A stretch of DNA of 64,000 bases from Streptomyces niveus (GTDB taxonomy: Bacteria > Actinomycetota > Actinomycetes > Streptomycetales > Streptomycetaceae): the NCBI RefSeq assembly GCF_002009175.1, contig NZ_CP018047.1:2914001-2978000 (forward strand), read 5' to 3'. The position numbers and the translations under genes are program-made. The notes beneath the pieces were generated by a model that was given only the letters and a program-made list of their open reading frames with translations, was not told where the DNA came from and did no database searches. Shown here piece after piece: positions 31,151 through 39,095 of the stretch; within the stretch, counting starts at the first letter, position 1; every line of letters begins with the position of its first letter.

Positions 31151-32283
31151 GCGCCGACCTCTCGGCAGGCGCGGTAGAAGTCCTTCCAGCCGTCGCGCTC
31201 GCGCACGACCGTTTCCACGTACTCCTGCCAGATCACCCGGTCAGCCGCCGGGTCGCGGACGACGGCGCCGAGGATGCCGGACGCGACGTCGCCGGGGCGC
31301 AGGACGCCGTCCCCGAAGTGCGCGGCGAGCGCGAGTCCGTTCGTGACGACGGAGATCGCCTCCGCCGTGGAGAGCGTCCCGGACGGGGACTTGATCTTCG
31401 TACGCCCGTCGGCCGTGACGCCGTCGCGCAGCTCGCGGAAGACCGTGACGACCCGGCGGATCTCGGCGATGCCTTCGAGGCCGCCCGGCAGGTCGAGCGA
31501 GCGCCCGATCTGGTCGACGCGCCGCGAGACGATGTCGACCTCCGCCTCGGCGGTGGCGGGCAGTGGCAGGACGACGGTGTTGAAGCGGCGGCGCAGGGCG
31601 CTCGACAGGTCGTTGATCCCGCGGTCGCGGTCGTTGGCCGTGGCGATCACGTTGAACCCGCGGACCGCCTGGATCTCCTGCCCCAGCTCCGGGACCGGCA
31701 GCGTCTTCTCGGACAGGATCGTGATGAGCGAGTCCTGCACGTCGGCCGGGATGCGGGTCAGCTCCTCGATCCGGGCGGTCATGCCTTCCGCCATGGCCCG
31801 CATGACGGGGCTGGACACGAGCGCGTCCCGGCTCGGGCCGTGGGCGAGCAACTGCGCGTAGTTCCACCCGTATCGGATGGCCTCCTCGGGCGTGCCCGCC
31901 GTCCCCTGCACCAGCAGCGTCGAATCACCGCTGACGGCCGCGGCCAGATGCTCGGACACCCAGGTCTTCGCGGTGCCGGGAACGCCGAGGAGAAGCAGCG
32001 CCCGGTCGGTGGCGAGTGTGGTGACGGCGACCTCGATGATCCGGCGCGGGCCCACGTACTTCGGCGTGATGACCGTGCCGTCCGGGAGTGTGCCGCCGAG
32101 GAGATACGTCGCGACCGCCCACGGCGAGAGCCGCCAACGGGCCGGCCGGGGCCGGTCGTCGGCTGCGGCGAGCGCCGCCAGTTCACCGGCGAAGGCGTCC
32201 TCGGCGTGCGGTCGCAGGACCTCGGCGCCGACGCTCTCGCCGGCCGTGTCGGCAGTCGGCGCACTCGTCTCGGGCATGGTCAT
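31147..32283 (-). CDS. MoxR-type AAA+ ATPase
   Basis: 378 residues. Walker A is LLLGVPGTAKTWVSEHLAAA (about 97-116). The Walker B-like segment is ARIEELTRIPADVQDSLITIL, sensor 1 is FNVIATANDRDRG, and the arginine-finger region is SSALRRRFNTVVLPLP. MoxR ATPases remodel or activate partner proteins, typically with VWA proteins encoded beside them, as here. It starts a three-gene operon and is divergent from the SWIM gene; the 118-bp gap contains a 13-bp inverted repeat. The Walker B residues differ from the usual DEINRA form (RIEELTR), but the key Glu is kept. Confidence 0.9.
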   Translation of the reverse strand: MTMPETSAPTADTAGESVGAEVLRPHAEDAFAGELAALAAADDRPRPARWRLSPWAVATYLLGGTLPDGTVITPKYVGPRRIIEVAVTTLATDRALLLLGVPGTAKTWVSEHLAAAVSGDSTLLVQGTAGTPEEAIRYGWNYAQLLAHGPSRDALVSSPVMRAMAEGMTARIEELTRIPADVQDSLITILSEKTLPVPELGQEIQAVRGFNVIATANDRDRGINDLSSALRRRFNTVVLPLPATAEAEVDIVSRRVDQIGRSLDLPGGLEGIAEIRRVVTVFRELRDGVTADGRTKIKSPSGTLSTAEAISVVTNGLALAAHFGDGVLRPGDVASGILGAVVRDPAADRVIWQEYVETVVRERDGWKDFYRACREVGA

Positions 32284-32334
32284 GGATCCCCCTCCAGATC
32301 GTTCGACCGGGTGTGGGATCCACCGTGCACCATG

Positions 32335-32381
32335 CCACTGACAATCGACCGTCTCCGCAGGTCAGGGCCGATTGTCAGTGG
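32335..32381. promoter_or_regulatory. Inverted repeat between divergent MoxR and SWIM genes
   Basis: Arms CCACTGACAATCG (32335-32347) and CGATTGTCAGTGG (32369-32381) are a perfect 13-bp inverted repeat with 21-bp spacing, about two helical turns. Each arm contains an outward-facing TTGTCA. The position suits an operator for a regulator controlling both transcripts, but no such regulator is identified. Confidence 0.6.
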
Positions 32382-32401
32382 GGCGGCCTAACGTCGTGGG
32401 C

Positions 32402-33775
32402 ATGGATGAAGCGGGGGTGCGCTGGACGGCGGAACAGGTGCTGGCGCTGGCGCCTGACGACGCGTCACGCAGGGCGGGGGCCAGGCTGAGCGCGGCCGGG
32501 CCGTGGTCGGAGGCGGGCAGCAGCGACGAGGGGGCCGTGTGGGGGCTGTGCAAGGGGAGCGGGAAGAAGCCGTATCAGACGGTGATCGATACGAAGGGCC
32601 CCGCGTACAAGTGCAGTTGCCCGAGCCGGAAGTTCCCGTGCAAGCACGCGCTGGGGCTGCTGATGCTCTGGGCGGCAGAGGGGGAATCGGCCGTGAGGAC
32701 GGTCGTGGACGTGGGGGACGGGGAGGCGCCGGACTGGGCGGAGGAGTGGCTGGGGGGCCGCCGGGAGCGCAGCGAGGAGCGGGCGAGGAAGGGCAAGGAC
32801 GAGGCCGCCGGGGCGGGCGGACAGGCCGACCCGGAGGCGGCGAGGCGCCGGGCGGAGCGCAGGGCGGCCCGGATCACGGGCGGGGCGCTGGAGCTCGAAC
32901 AGCGGCTGGCGGATCTGCTGCGCGGCGGGCTGGCGGCGGCGGAGCGGTCGGGATACGGGCTGTGGGAGGAGACGGCGGCCCGCATGGTGGACGCGCAGGC
33001 TCCGGGACTGGCGGCGCGGGTGCGGGAGTTGGGCTCGATCCCGGGCTCGGGGGCGGGCTGGCCGGTGCGGCTGCTCGAAGAGTCGGCGCTGCTGCATCTG
33101 CTCGATCTGGGCTGGCTGGGGATCGACCGGCTGCCCGCGCCGCTGGCGACGACGGTCCGTACGCGGGTCGGACTCCCCTCCCCCGCCGACGGCCCGCCGG
33201 TCAAGGACCACTGGCTGGTCCTCTCGCAGTACGACACGTCGGACGGCAAGATCACCACTCGCCGTATATGGCTGTACGGGCGGGAGTCGGGGCGTACGGC
33301 ACTGGTGCTGGGGTTCGGCGCGGCGGGCCGCTCGCCGCAGCCGGCGCTGCCGGTGGGCCTGGTGATCGAGGCGGAGCTGACGCCGCACGCGGGGGCGGGG
33401 CAGTTGCGGGCCGACCTGGGTGAGGAGGTGGGCGTTCCCGAGGGGGGCGGGACGCCCCCGCCGGGCGGGTCGACCACGGCGGCGGTCGAGGCGTACGGCT
33501 CGGCTCTGCGGGTGGATCCATGGCTGGAGTCCTGGCCGGTGACGCTGGCCGATGTCATACCGGTCCCGGAGGGGGACGGGTGGCAACTGGCGGACGCGGA
33601 CGGGGAGTCGGCCCTGCCGATCGCGCCCGCCTCGCTCGGGCGGCCGGGCCTGTGGAAGCTCGTGGCGCTGTCGGGCGGCGGCCCGGTGACGGTCTTCGGC
33701 GAGTGCGGCCATCGTGGATTCACCCCGCTCGCGGGGTGGTCGGCGGACTCCCCGGAGACGGTCCGTCTGACATGA
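32402..33775 (+). CDS. SWIM zinc finger protein
   Basis: 457 residues from the ATG at 32402. The SWIM motif CSCPSRKFPCKH (C-x-C-x6-C-x-H) lies at about residue 70; SWIM domains bind zinc and mediate protein or nucleic-acid contacts. A charged linker (EERARKGKDEAAG and onward) leads to a long domain with LADLLRGGLAAAERSGYGLWEE and several Trp-rich strands. It faces the MoxR operon and is followed by the DUF5691 gene. By synteny this set of families travels together, so a shared process is likely; which one is unknown. Confidence 0.87.
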   Translation: MDEAGVRWTAEQVLALAPDDASRRAGARLSAAGPWSEAGSSDEGAVWGLCKGSGKKPYQTVIDTKGPAYKCSCPSRKFPCKHALGLLMLWAAEGESAVRTVVDVGDGEAPDWAEEWLGGRRERSEERARKGKDEAAGAGGQADPEAARRRAERRAARITGGALELEQRLADLLRGGLAAAERSGYGLWEETAARMVDAQAPGLAARVRELGSIPGSGAGWPVRLLEESALLHLLDLGWLGIDRLPAPLATTVRTRVGLPSPADGPPVKDHWLVLSQYDTSDGKITTRRIWLYGRESGRTALVLGFGAAGRSPQPALPVGLVIEAELTPHAGAGQLRADLGEEVGVPEGGGTPPPGGSTTAAVEAYGSALRVDPWLESWPVTLADVIPVPEGDGWQLADADGESALPIAPASLGRPGLWKLVALSGGGPVTVFGECGHRGFTPLAGWSADSPETVRLT

Positions 33776-33799
33776 CCGGCCCTTCGGCACCCGGTTCGT

Positions 33800-33820
33800 C
33801 CTCGATCGCCGGACGGGCTT
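33800..33820 (-). repeat. Second copy of the GCCCGNCCGGCGATNGAGG intergenic repeat
   Basis: Read on the minus strand, AAGCCCGTCCGGCGATCGAGG matches the copy at 10674-10694 at 18 of 21 positions. It lies in the 95-bp gap between the SWIM and DUF5691 genes. Confidence 0.55.
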
Positions 33821-33870
33821 GAAGTGCCCACCGAGCGGCCGTCCCCTATCTGTACGAACGGAGGCATTCG

Positions 33871-35508
33871 ATGACCCGCACCACCCTCTGGGAAGAGCTC
33901 GTCACGTCGGCCCTGCTCGGCACCGACCGGCGCACCCCGCCGGCGGACGTCATGGCTCCCGGTCGGGACGCGCCCGGCGCGCTGCTCGACGCCGCCGCGC
34001 TCCACACGCTCCGGCGGCGGGCGGGACTGCTGCCCGCGCGCGCCGCCGCCCGGCCGGAGCCCGCGCCGCGCGACGACCGCCGCGAACTGCCGGAGCCCGC
34101 GCGCAGGCGCCTCGCCCAGTTGCTGGCCGATCGCTCGGCACCCGCCGGTACGGGCGGCAGACGCGGTACGGCTCCTGATCTGACCGAACTGCTCCCGCAG
34201 TGGCTCACGACCGCGAACGACCAGGGCTACCGCGCCCCCGCCGCCGCGCTGCCCGCGCTGCTCGACGCCGCGCGCGGGCGCAACGACCTGCGTCCGCACG
34301 CCCTCGCGTTCGCAGGACCGCGCGGGCTCTGGCTCGCGCGCTTCAACCCGGACTGGAAGTTCGCCCTGCGCGGCGCGTCCGGCGGCGCCGTCCTGCCGGG
34401 CGCCCAGGACACCGAGGCCGTACGGCAGTTGTGGGAGCAGGGGCTGTTCGCCGAGCGCGTCGCCCTGCTGGCGGCCGTCCGCGCGCGGGACGCGAACGCG
34501 GCGCGGGCACTGCTGGCCACGACATGGTCCACCGAGCGCGCCGAGGACCGGCTGATGTTCCTCGACTCGCTGCGCGCCGGCCTGTCCGACCTGGACGAGC
34601 CCTTCCTCGAGGACTCGCTCTCCGACCGCAGCCGCAATGTCCGCGCGACCGCAGCGGAGTTGCTGTCCGCGCTGCCGAACTCCGCGCTGGCCGCGCGCAT
34701 GGCGGCGCGGGCGGCGACATGCGTGAGCCTGGACCGCACCGAGGGCCCCACGGGCCCGACGGTCGTCGTCGAGGCACCCCACGAGTGCGACGCGGACATG
34801 CAGCGCGACGGGGTGAGTCCGACACCGCCCAGCGGCCGTGGCGAACGGTCCTGGTGGCTGGGCCAGTTGGTGGAGGCGACACCGCTGTCGGTCTGGTCGG
34901 ACCGGCTGGGGGGCCGTACGCCCGGGGAGATCGTGACGCTACCGGTCCTCGACGGCTGGACGGACGAACTGCACGCGGCGTGGTGCCGCGCCGCCGTCCG
35001 CCAGCGCGACCCCCGGTGGGCCCGCGCCCTGCTGGCCCCGCCCGCCGCGTCCCCGGCCAGCGGGCCGGGGGCGTCGTCCCTCGCGGAGCGCGCGAAGCTG
35101 CTCGCCACCCTGCCCGCGGCGGAACGGGCCGCCTGGGTGGCCGAGTTCATAGCGGCGCACGGCCTCTCGGAGGCGTTCCAGCTCCTCGGGGTCTGCGCGG
35201 TGCCGTGGTCCGAACCGCTGGGCCGCGCGGTTGTCGACGCGCTCGACATCGCGCGGGACGGCGGGAGTTACCCGTGGAGCTTCAGCGGTGTGATGGGCCT
35301 GGCGGAGCGCTGTCTGAACCCCGCGGAGGCGTCCCGCCTGGAGATCCTCACCGCCACCCCGGACGAGCCGGAGGGCGCGTCACCGGGAGCGGGCGGCTAC
35401 TGGTCGGAGGCGTTCCAGCGCCTGGTCTCCACTCTGCGGCTGCGCGCCGCGATGCTGTCGGAACTGACGGCGACGGCTGACGGCCGAGTGCTGACGGCTG
35501 ACGGCTGA
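33871..35508 (+). CDS. DUF5691 domain protein
   Basis: 545 residues from an ATG 6 bases after GGAGG. The N-terminus TTLWEELVTSALLGTDRRTP is the family hallmark as I recognise it. The rest is helical and rich in Ala/Leu/Arg with repeat-like blocks (QGLFAERVALLAAVRARDANAARALLATTW; DRLMFLDSLRAGLSDLDEPFL; DRSRNVRATAAELLSALPNSALAARMAARA) that suggest a HEAT-like helical scaffold. It follows the SWIM gene by 95 bp in the same direction and ends 9 bp before the convergent icmB. Function is unknown; a scaffold role in the MoxR/VWA cluster is inferred. Confidence 0.85.
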   Translation: MTRTTLWEELVTSALLGTDRRTPPADVMAPGRDAPGALLDAAALHTLRRRAGLLPARAAARPEPAPRDDRRELPEPARRRLAQLLADRSAPAGTGGRRGTAPDLTELLPQWLTTANDQGYRAPAAALPALLDAARGRNDLRPHALAFAGPRGLWLARFNPDWKFALRGASGGAVLPGAQDTEAVRQLWEQGLFAERVALLAAVRARDANAARALLATTWSTERAEDRLMFLDSLRAGLSDLDEPFLEDSLSDRSRNVRATAAELLSALPNSALAARMAARAATCVSLDRTEGPTGPTVVVEAPHECDADMQRDGVSPTPPSGRGERSWWLGQLVEATPLSVWSDRLGGRTPGEIVTLPVLDGWTDELHAAWCRAAVRQRDPRWARALLAPPAASPASGPGASSLAERAKLLATLPAAERAAWVAEFIAAHGLSEAFQLLGVCAVPWSEPLGRAVVDALDIARDGGSYPWSFSGVMGLAERCLNPAEASRLEILTATPDEPEGASPGAGGYWSEAFQRLVSTLRLRAAMLSELTATADGRVLTADG

Positions 35509-35517
35509 CCGCAAGCG

Positions 35518-35931
35518 CTACGCACCCGCGGGCTGGCGCACATTCGCGTTCACCCAGTCGACGATCGAGGTCGTCGTCGCGCCGGGTGTGAAGATCGCCG
35601 CCACGCCCTTCGCCTTCAGGGGCGCGATGTCCGCCTCCGGGATGATGCCGCCGCCGAAGACCTTGATGTCCAGCGCGTCGTGCTGCTCCAGCAGATCGAT
35701 GACCTTCGCGAACAGCGTGTTGTGCGCGCCGGACAGGATCGACAGGCCGATCGCGTCGGCGTCCTCCTGGAGCGCGGTGTCCACGATTTGCTCGGGCGTC
35801 TGGTGCAGCCCGGTGTAGATGACCTCCATACCCGCATCCCGCAACGCTCGCGCGATGACCTTGGCCCCGCGATCGTGGCCGTCGAGACCCGGTTTCGCCA
35901 CCACCACTCGGATCGGACCGGTCACACCCAT
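35518..35931 (-). CDS. icmB: B12-binding small subunit of an acyl-CoA mutase, probable isobutyryl-CoA mutase IcmB
   Basis: 137 residues from the ATG at 35931, 5 bases after GGAGG. It is a stand-alone cobalamin-binding domain: [19 protein letters not shown] carries the DxHxxG motif whose His coordinates cobalt, followed by [12 protein letters not shown] (Ser-x-Leu) and [16 protein letters not shown] (GG). This is the length and form of the small subunit of isobutyryl-CoA or methylmalonyl-CoA mutases. In S. coelicolor the orthologous position, as I recall, holds icmB with icmA elsewhere. No large subunit gene is in this window, so the partner must be encoded at a distance. Confidence 0.87.
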   Translation of the reverse strand: MGVTGPIRVVVAKPGLDGHDRGAKVIARALRDAGMEVIYTGLHQTPEQIVDTALQEDADAIGLSILSGAHNTLFAKVIDLLEQHDALDIKVFGGGIIPEADIAPLKAKGVAAIFTPGATTTSIVDWVNANVRQPAGA

Positions 35932-36159
35932 CACTGCCTCCACATACCGACTTCGTCGTCATTGGCACGGGTCCCCGTACCGGCGAGGGACGGAGATGTG
36001 AACGAACGTTATCTCCAGCATCTCGCACGCCGCTGTTTCGCGGTGGCCGGGGAGGGGGAAATCACACATTGGGACATGTTCACTCTGCGTCGTGCCGGCC
36101 CCACCCGGTACGGGAGCCGCAAGGGAGCCGCTTCCCGTGTGGCGTAGGGAGGTAGGTCA

Positions 36160-37071
36160 ATGAAGATCCCGCCTTTCTCCGAGCTCTTCTCGCCCTTTCC
36201 GTCCGTGGTGCGGCGGCCGGCGGCCTGGGAGCTGCCCGTCACCCTCCTGCGGGCCTCGGCCCTCGAGCTGGCGATCCTCGCCGGGCACCTGGTCCTCTAT
36301 CCGGGTGGTATCACCAACGAACGCCCCGCCCCCGAGCTGCCGCCCGAGGCGTCCACACTGCCCACTGAGGGCCGCTCACGGCCGCCGGTCCTGCTCCTGC
36401 ACGGTTTCGTGGACAACCGCTCCGTCTTCGTCCTGCTGCGCCGCTCACTGGCCCGGCACGGCTGGCGCCACCTCGAATCCCTCAATTTCTCGCCGCTGAC
36501 CAGCGACATCCGGCTCGCCGCCGAGGTGCTGGGCCGGCACATCGAAGAGATCTGCGCCCGTACGGGACACCGCGAGGTCGACATCGTGGGCCACAGCCTC
36601 GGCGGACTGATCGCCCGGTATTACGTACAGCGACTGGACGGCGACACAAAGGTGCGGACCCTGGTCACCATGGGCACCCCGCACGCCGGCACGGCCGCCA
36701 TCCCGCTGGCGAGCGCGCACCCCGTCGTCCGGCAGATGCGGCCCGGCTCGGACCTGATCGAGGAGCTCCGGGAGCCGGCACCCGGCTGCCGGACCCGGTT
36801 CGTCAGCTTCTGGAGCGATCTCGACCAGGTCATGTCCCCGGTGGGCGCGGCCCGGGTGGAGCACCCGGACCTCGTCGCGGAGAACGTGGGCGTGACCGGT
36901 ATCGGCCACCTCGCACTGCCGGTGCATCCGGCGGTCGCCGCCGGCATCCGGTATGTCCTGGAGCACGACGGCGAGGACGACCTCGCGGGCCTCATCGAGT
37001 CCGCCGAGTGGGCGGGAAGCGGCACGGAAGGCGCGGAGGACCGGCCCGGCGGGGCGATATCGGTGGCGTGA
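36160..37071 (+). CDS. Alpha/beta-hydrolase, lipase/esterase-like
   Basis: 303 residues preceded by GGGAGG. Oxyanion-hole motif LLLHGFVDNRSVF, nucleophile elbow VDIVGHSLGGLIARYYVQ, then TMGTPHAGTAAIPLA, a likely catalytic Asp in FWSDLDQVMSP and His in GIGHLALPVHP. This arrangement fits the triacylglycerol lipase/PGAP1-like group. The N-terminal hydrophobic stretch (ELAILAGHLVLYPG) could tether it to the membrane; there is no cleavable signal peptide. The substrate is unknown. It is divergent from icmB. Confidence 0.85.
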   Translation: MKIPPFSELFSPFPSVVRRPAAWELPVTLLRASALELAILAGHLVLYPGGITNERPAPELPPEASTLPTEGRSRPPVLLLHGFVDNRSVFVLLRRSLARHGWRHLESLNFSPLTSDIRLAAEVLGRHIEEICARTGHREVDIVGHSLGGLIARYYVQRLDGDTKVRTLVTMGTPHAGTAAIPLASAHPVVRQMRPGSDLIEELREPAPGCRTRFVSFWSDLDQVMSPVGAARVEHPDLVAENVGVTGIGHLALPVHPAVAAGIRYVLEHDGEDDLAGLIESAEWAGSGTEGAEDRPGGAISVA

Positions 37072-37249
37072 GACCCCAAACGCCGAACATCGAAATAGGT
37101 TGCGCCCACGCCCGATTCGATGTCGGTTCGACACCTCACCGACACCCATAAAATCGAACAATCTTCGAACGTAATACCAAAGCTGCGCCCGCAGTTCGCC
37201 GAAAGACGGCCGAATGCCCGTTTCCAGAGCGCCCGGAAGCCGCCGAAGA

Positions 37250-37279
37250 TTGTCGCCGTCGCATACCGCCGGGTACAGT
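37250..37279 (+). promoter_or_regulatory. Predicted promoter of the M23 peptidase gene
   Basis: TTGTCG (37250-37255), an 18-bp spacer and TACAGT (37274-37279) fit a vegetative sigma-70-type promoter, leaving a leader of about 80 bases. The rest of the 296-bp gap after the esterase is relatively AT-rich but shows no gene. The c-di-AMP riboswitch pattern seen before the NlpC gene was looked for here and not found. Confidence 0.5.
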
Positions 37280-37367
37280 CGCGGCCACTGCTTTCCCTTC
37301 TGGGTCCCACCGTTCGTCAAGGCGGCCCCAGGAGCCTGGTCCTGCTGCCGAGGCGAGAGAGAAGTTG

Positions 37368-38984
37368 GTGAACGACCAGCACCCCCACGCCGGATACGCC
37401 GCCCACGACGGCTACTCCACAGGCAGCTTCGACAGCGACCCGCTCTTCGGCGCGCTTCCGGGCACGAGCCCGGTGGGCACGGTCACTTACGAGACGGACC
37501 ACAGCGGTCAGTACGACTCGGCGCAGTGGAACGCGGGTTACGAGGGTTACGACCCCTACGCGACACAGGCGCCGCAAGCACCCCAGGCTCAGTACGAGGC
37601 GTACGACGCCTACGCGGCGCAGCCCCAGCAGCCCCACCAACCCCAGCAGTCGTACGACACGACGGGTCAGTGGGACGCGAACGCCTGGAACGAGGCGAAC
37701 CAGGCTGCGAGTTACGGGTACGACCAGACCGGCCAGGGCGCCCCGGCCGACCAGTGGGCGGCGCCCGTCGCCGACACCGGCGCCTACGACGCCACGGCCT
37801 GGAACCCGGCGGAACCGGCGGTCCAGCCGGACGTACCGTTCCAGACCGAGACTCCCGCGGCTCCGTACTACGGCGACACCGCGACGTACGAAGCCCACGA
37901 CCCGGCGACGTACGAAGCCCACGAGGCGGCGTACGAGCCCGCCGCCTACGAGCCGGCCGCATACGACCCCGAGGTCGAGCAGCAGCACGAAACCGCGTAC
38001 GACCAGCCGGAGTTCACGCAGGCCGAGTACGCGCAGCCCGAGTACGAGAGCGGCCACGAGCACGAGTACGACACGCCCGGTCCGGAACCTGAACAGGTGT
38101 CGGAATCGGAGTCGGCCCCCGAGTGGGACCACTCGGAGCCCGCGGACCACCCGGACGCGGACCATCTCGTCGGGGCCGCGGCCGGCGCCACCGTCACCGC
38201 CGCGACGATCACACCCCGCCCGGTCCGCCGGGCGCCCGGCGGAAGCCGGGGCAGGCGCCGTACACCGGCGAAGCGTTCGGCCCTGCTGACCGTCGCCGTC
38301 CCCTCCGCCTGTGTCATGGGCGTCGCCGGCATCGCCGCCGCGTCGGTCAGCGGACTCGGCGCCGAGGAGACCAAGAACGACTCGACCGCGGTCACCGCCT
38401 CGGACGCGACAGCGGTCAAACCCGCCGCGGTCAACAACAAGCTCGACACCCAACTCGCCGCTCTCGACGCCGACGCGCGTGACTTCGGGGACCGCGCCAG
38501 CCGCACCCAGGAGCGCATCGACCTCAAGGAACGCCAGGCGGCGGAGAAGAAGAAGCGCGAGGAGGAGGCCGCGGCCCGCGAGGCCGCGCGCCCCAAGTTC
38601 GCCATCCCCGTCGCGAATCACGCCCTCAGCGCGTACTACGGCCAGGCCGGCGTCAACTGGATGTCGATGCACACGGGCATCGACTTCCCCGTCTCGTACG
38701 GCACCCCGGTGATGGCGGCGACGGACGGCACCGTCCGTACGCAATGGAACGGCGCCTACGGCAACATGGCGATCGTGACCGCTCCCGACGGCACGGAGAC
38801 CTGGTACTGCCACCTCAGCAGTACGAAGATCCGCTCCGGAACGGTCAAGGCCGGTGACGAGATCGCGTACTCAGGGAACTCGGGCAACTCCACCGGTCCG
38901 CACCTGCACTTCGAGGTACGGCCGGGCGGCGGCTCCGCGATCGACCCGCTGTCCTGGTTCCGCAGCCACGGTCTCGAACTGTAA
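37368..38984 (+). CDS. M23 family metallopeptidase with long cytoplasmic low-complexity region
   Basis: About 538 residues from the GTG at 37368 (a TTG one codon earlier is also possible). Residues 1-300 are Gln/Tyr/Ala/Glu-rich and repetitive (TYEAHDPATYEAHEAAYEP and similar). One membrane helix lies at about 303-328 (SALLTVAVPSACVMGVAGIA), then a charged coiled-coil-like stretch (RTQERIDLKERQAAEKKKRE). The C-terminal M23/LytM domain has the zinc ligands HTGIDF and HLHFEV, and spans TPVMAATDGTVRTQWNGAYG and SGNSGNSTGPHLHFE. It is predicted to cut peptidoglycan cross-links at the cell surface. The gene next door on the opposite strand is pcrA. Confidence 0.88.
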   Translation: MNDQHPHAGYAAHDGYSTGSFDSDPLFGALPGTSPVGTVTYETDHSGQYDSAQWNAGYEGYDPYATQAPQAPQAQYEAYDAYAAQPQQPHQPQQSYDTTGQWDANAWNEANQAASYGYDQTGQGAPADQWAAPVADTGAYDATAWNPAEPAVQPDVPFQTETPAAPYYGDTATYEAHDPATYEAHEAAYEPAAYEPAAYDPEVEQQHETAYDQPEFTQAEYAQPEYESGHEHEYDTPGPEPEQVSESESAPEWDHSEPADHPDADHLVGAAAGATVTAATITPRPVRRAPGGSRGRRRTPAKRSALLTVAVPSACVMGVAGIAAASVSGLGAEETKNDSTAVTASDATAVKPAAVNNKLDTQLAALDADARDFGDRASRTQERIDLKERQAAEKKKREEEAAAREAARPKFAIPVANHALSAYYGQAGVNWMSMHTGIDFPVSYGTPVMAATDGTVRTQWNGAYGNMAIVTAPDGTETWYCHLSSTKIRSGTVKAGDEIAYSGNSGNSTGPHLHFEVRPGGGSAIDPLSWFRSHGLEL

Positions 38985-39032
38985 GCGGCCTGTTCGGCCT
39001 TCTCCGGTTCCGCGCTTGTCCAGTACACCGAC

Positions 39033-39057
39033 GCGGCGGGCCTCCTCGGCCCGCCGC
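39033..39057. terminator. Bidirectional terminator between the M23 gene and pcrA
   Basis: Stem GCGGCGGGCC-TCCTC-GGCCCGCCGC, 10 bp perfect with a 5-base loop, between convergent genes. Confidence 0.75.
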
Positions 39058-39095
39058 ATCCGTCTGCCCGCGCGTCTCCGCGCCTCGGCCGCCCG

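Noticed and set aside
37072..37367. Possible c-di-AMP riboswitch before the M23 peptidase gene
   Set aside because: The conserved ydaO core elements seen at 41853-41946 are missing; only a promoter and a short leader are visible.
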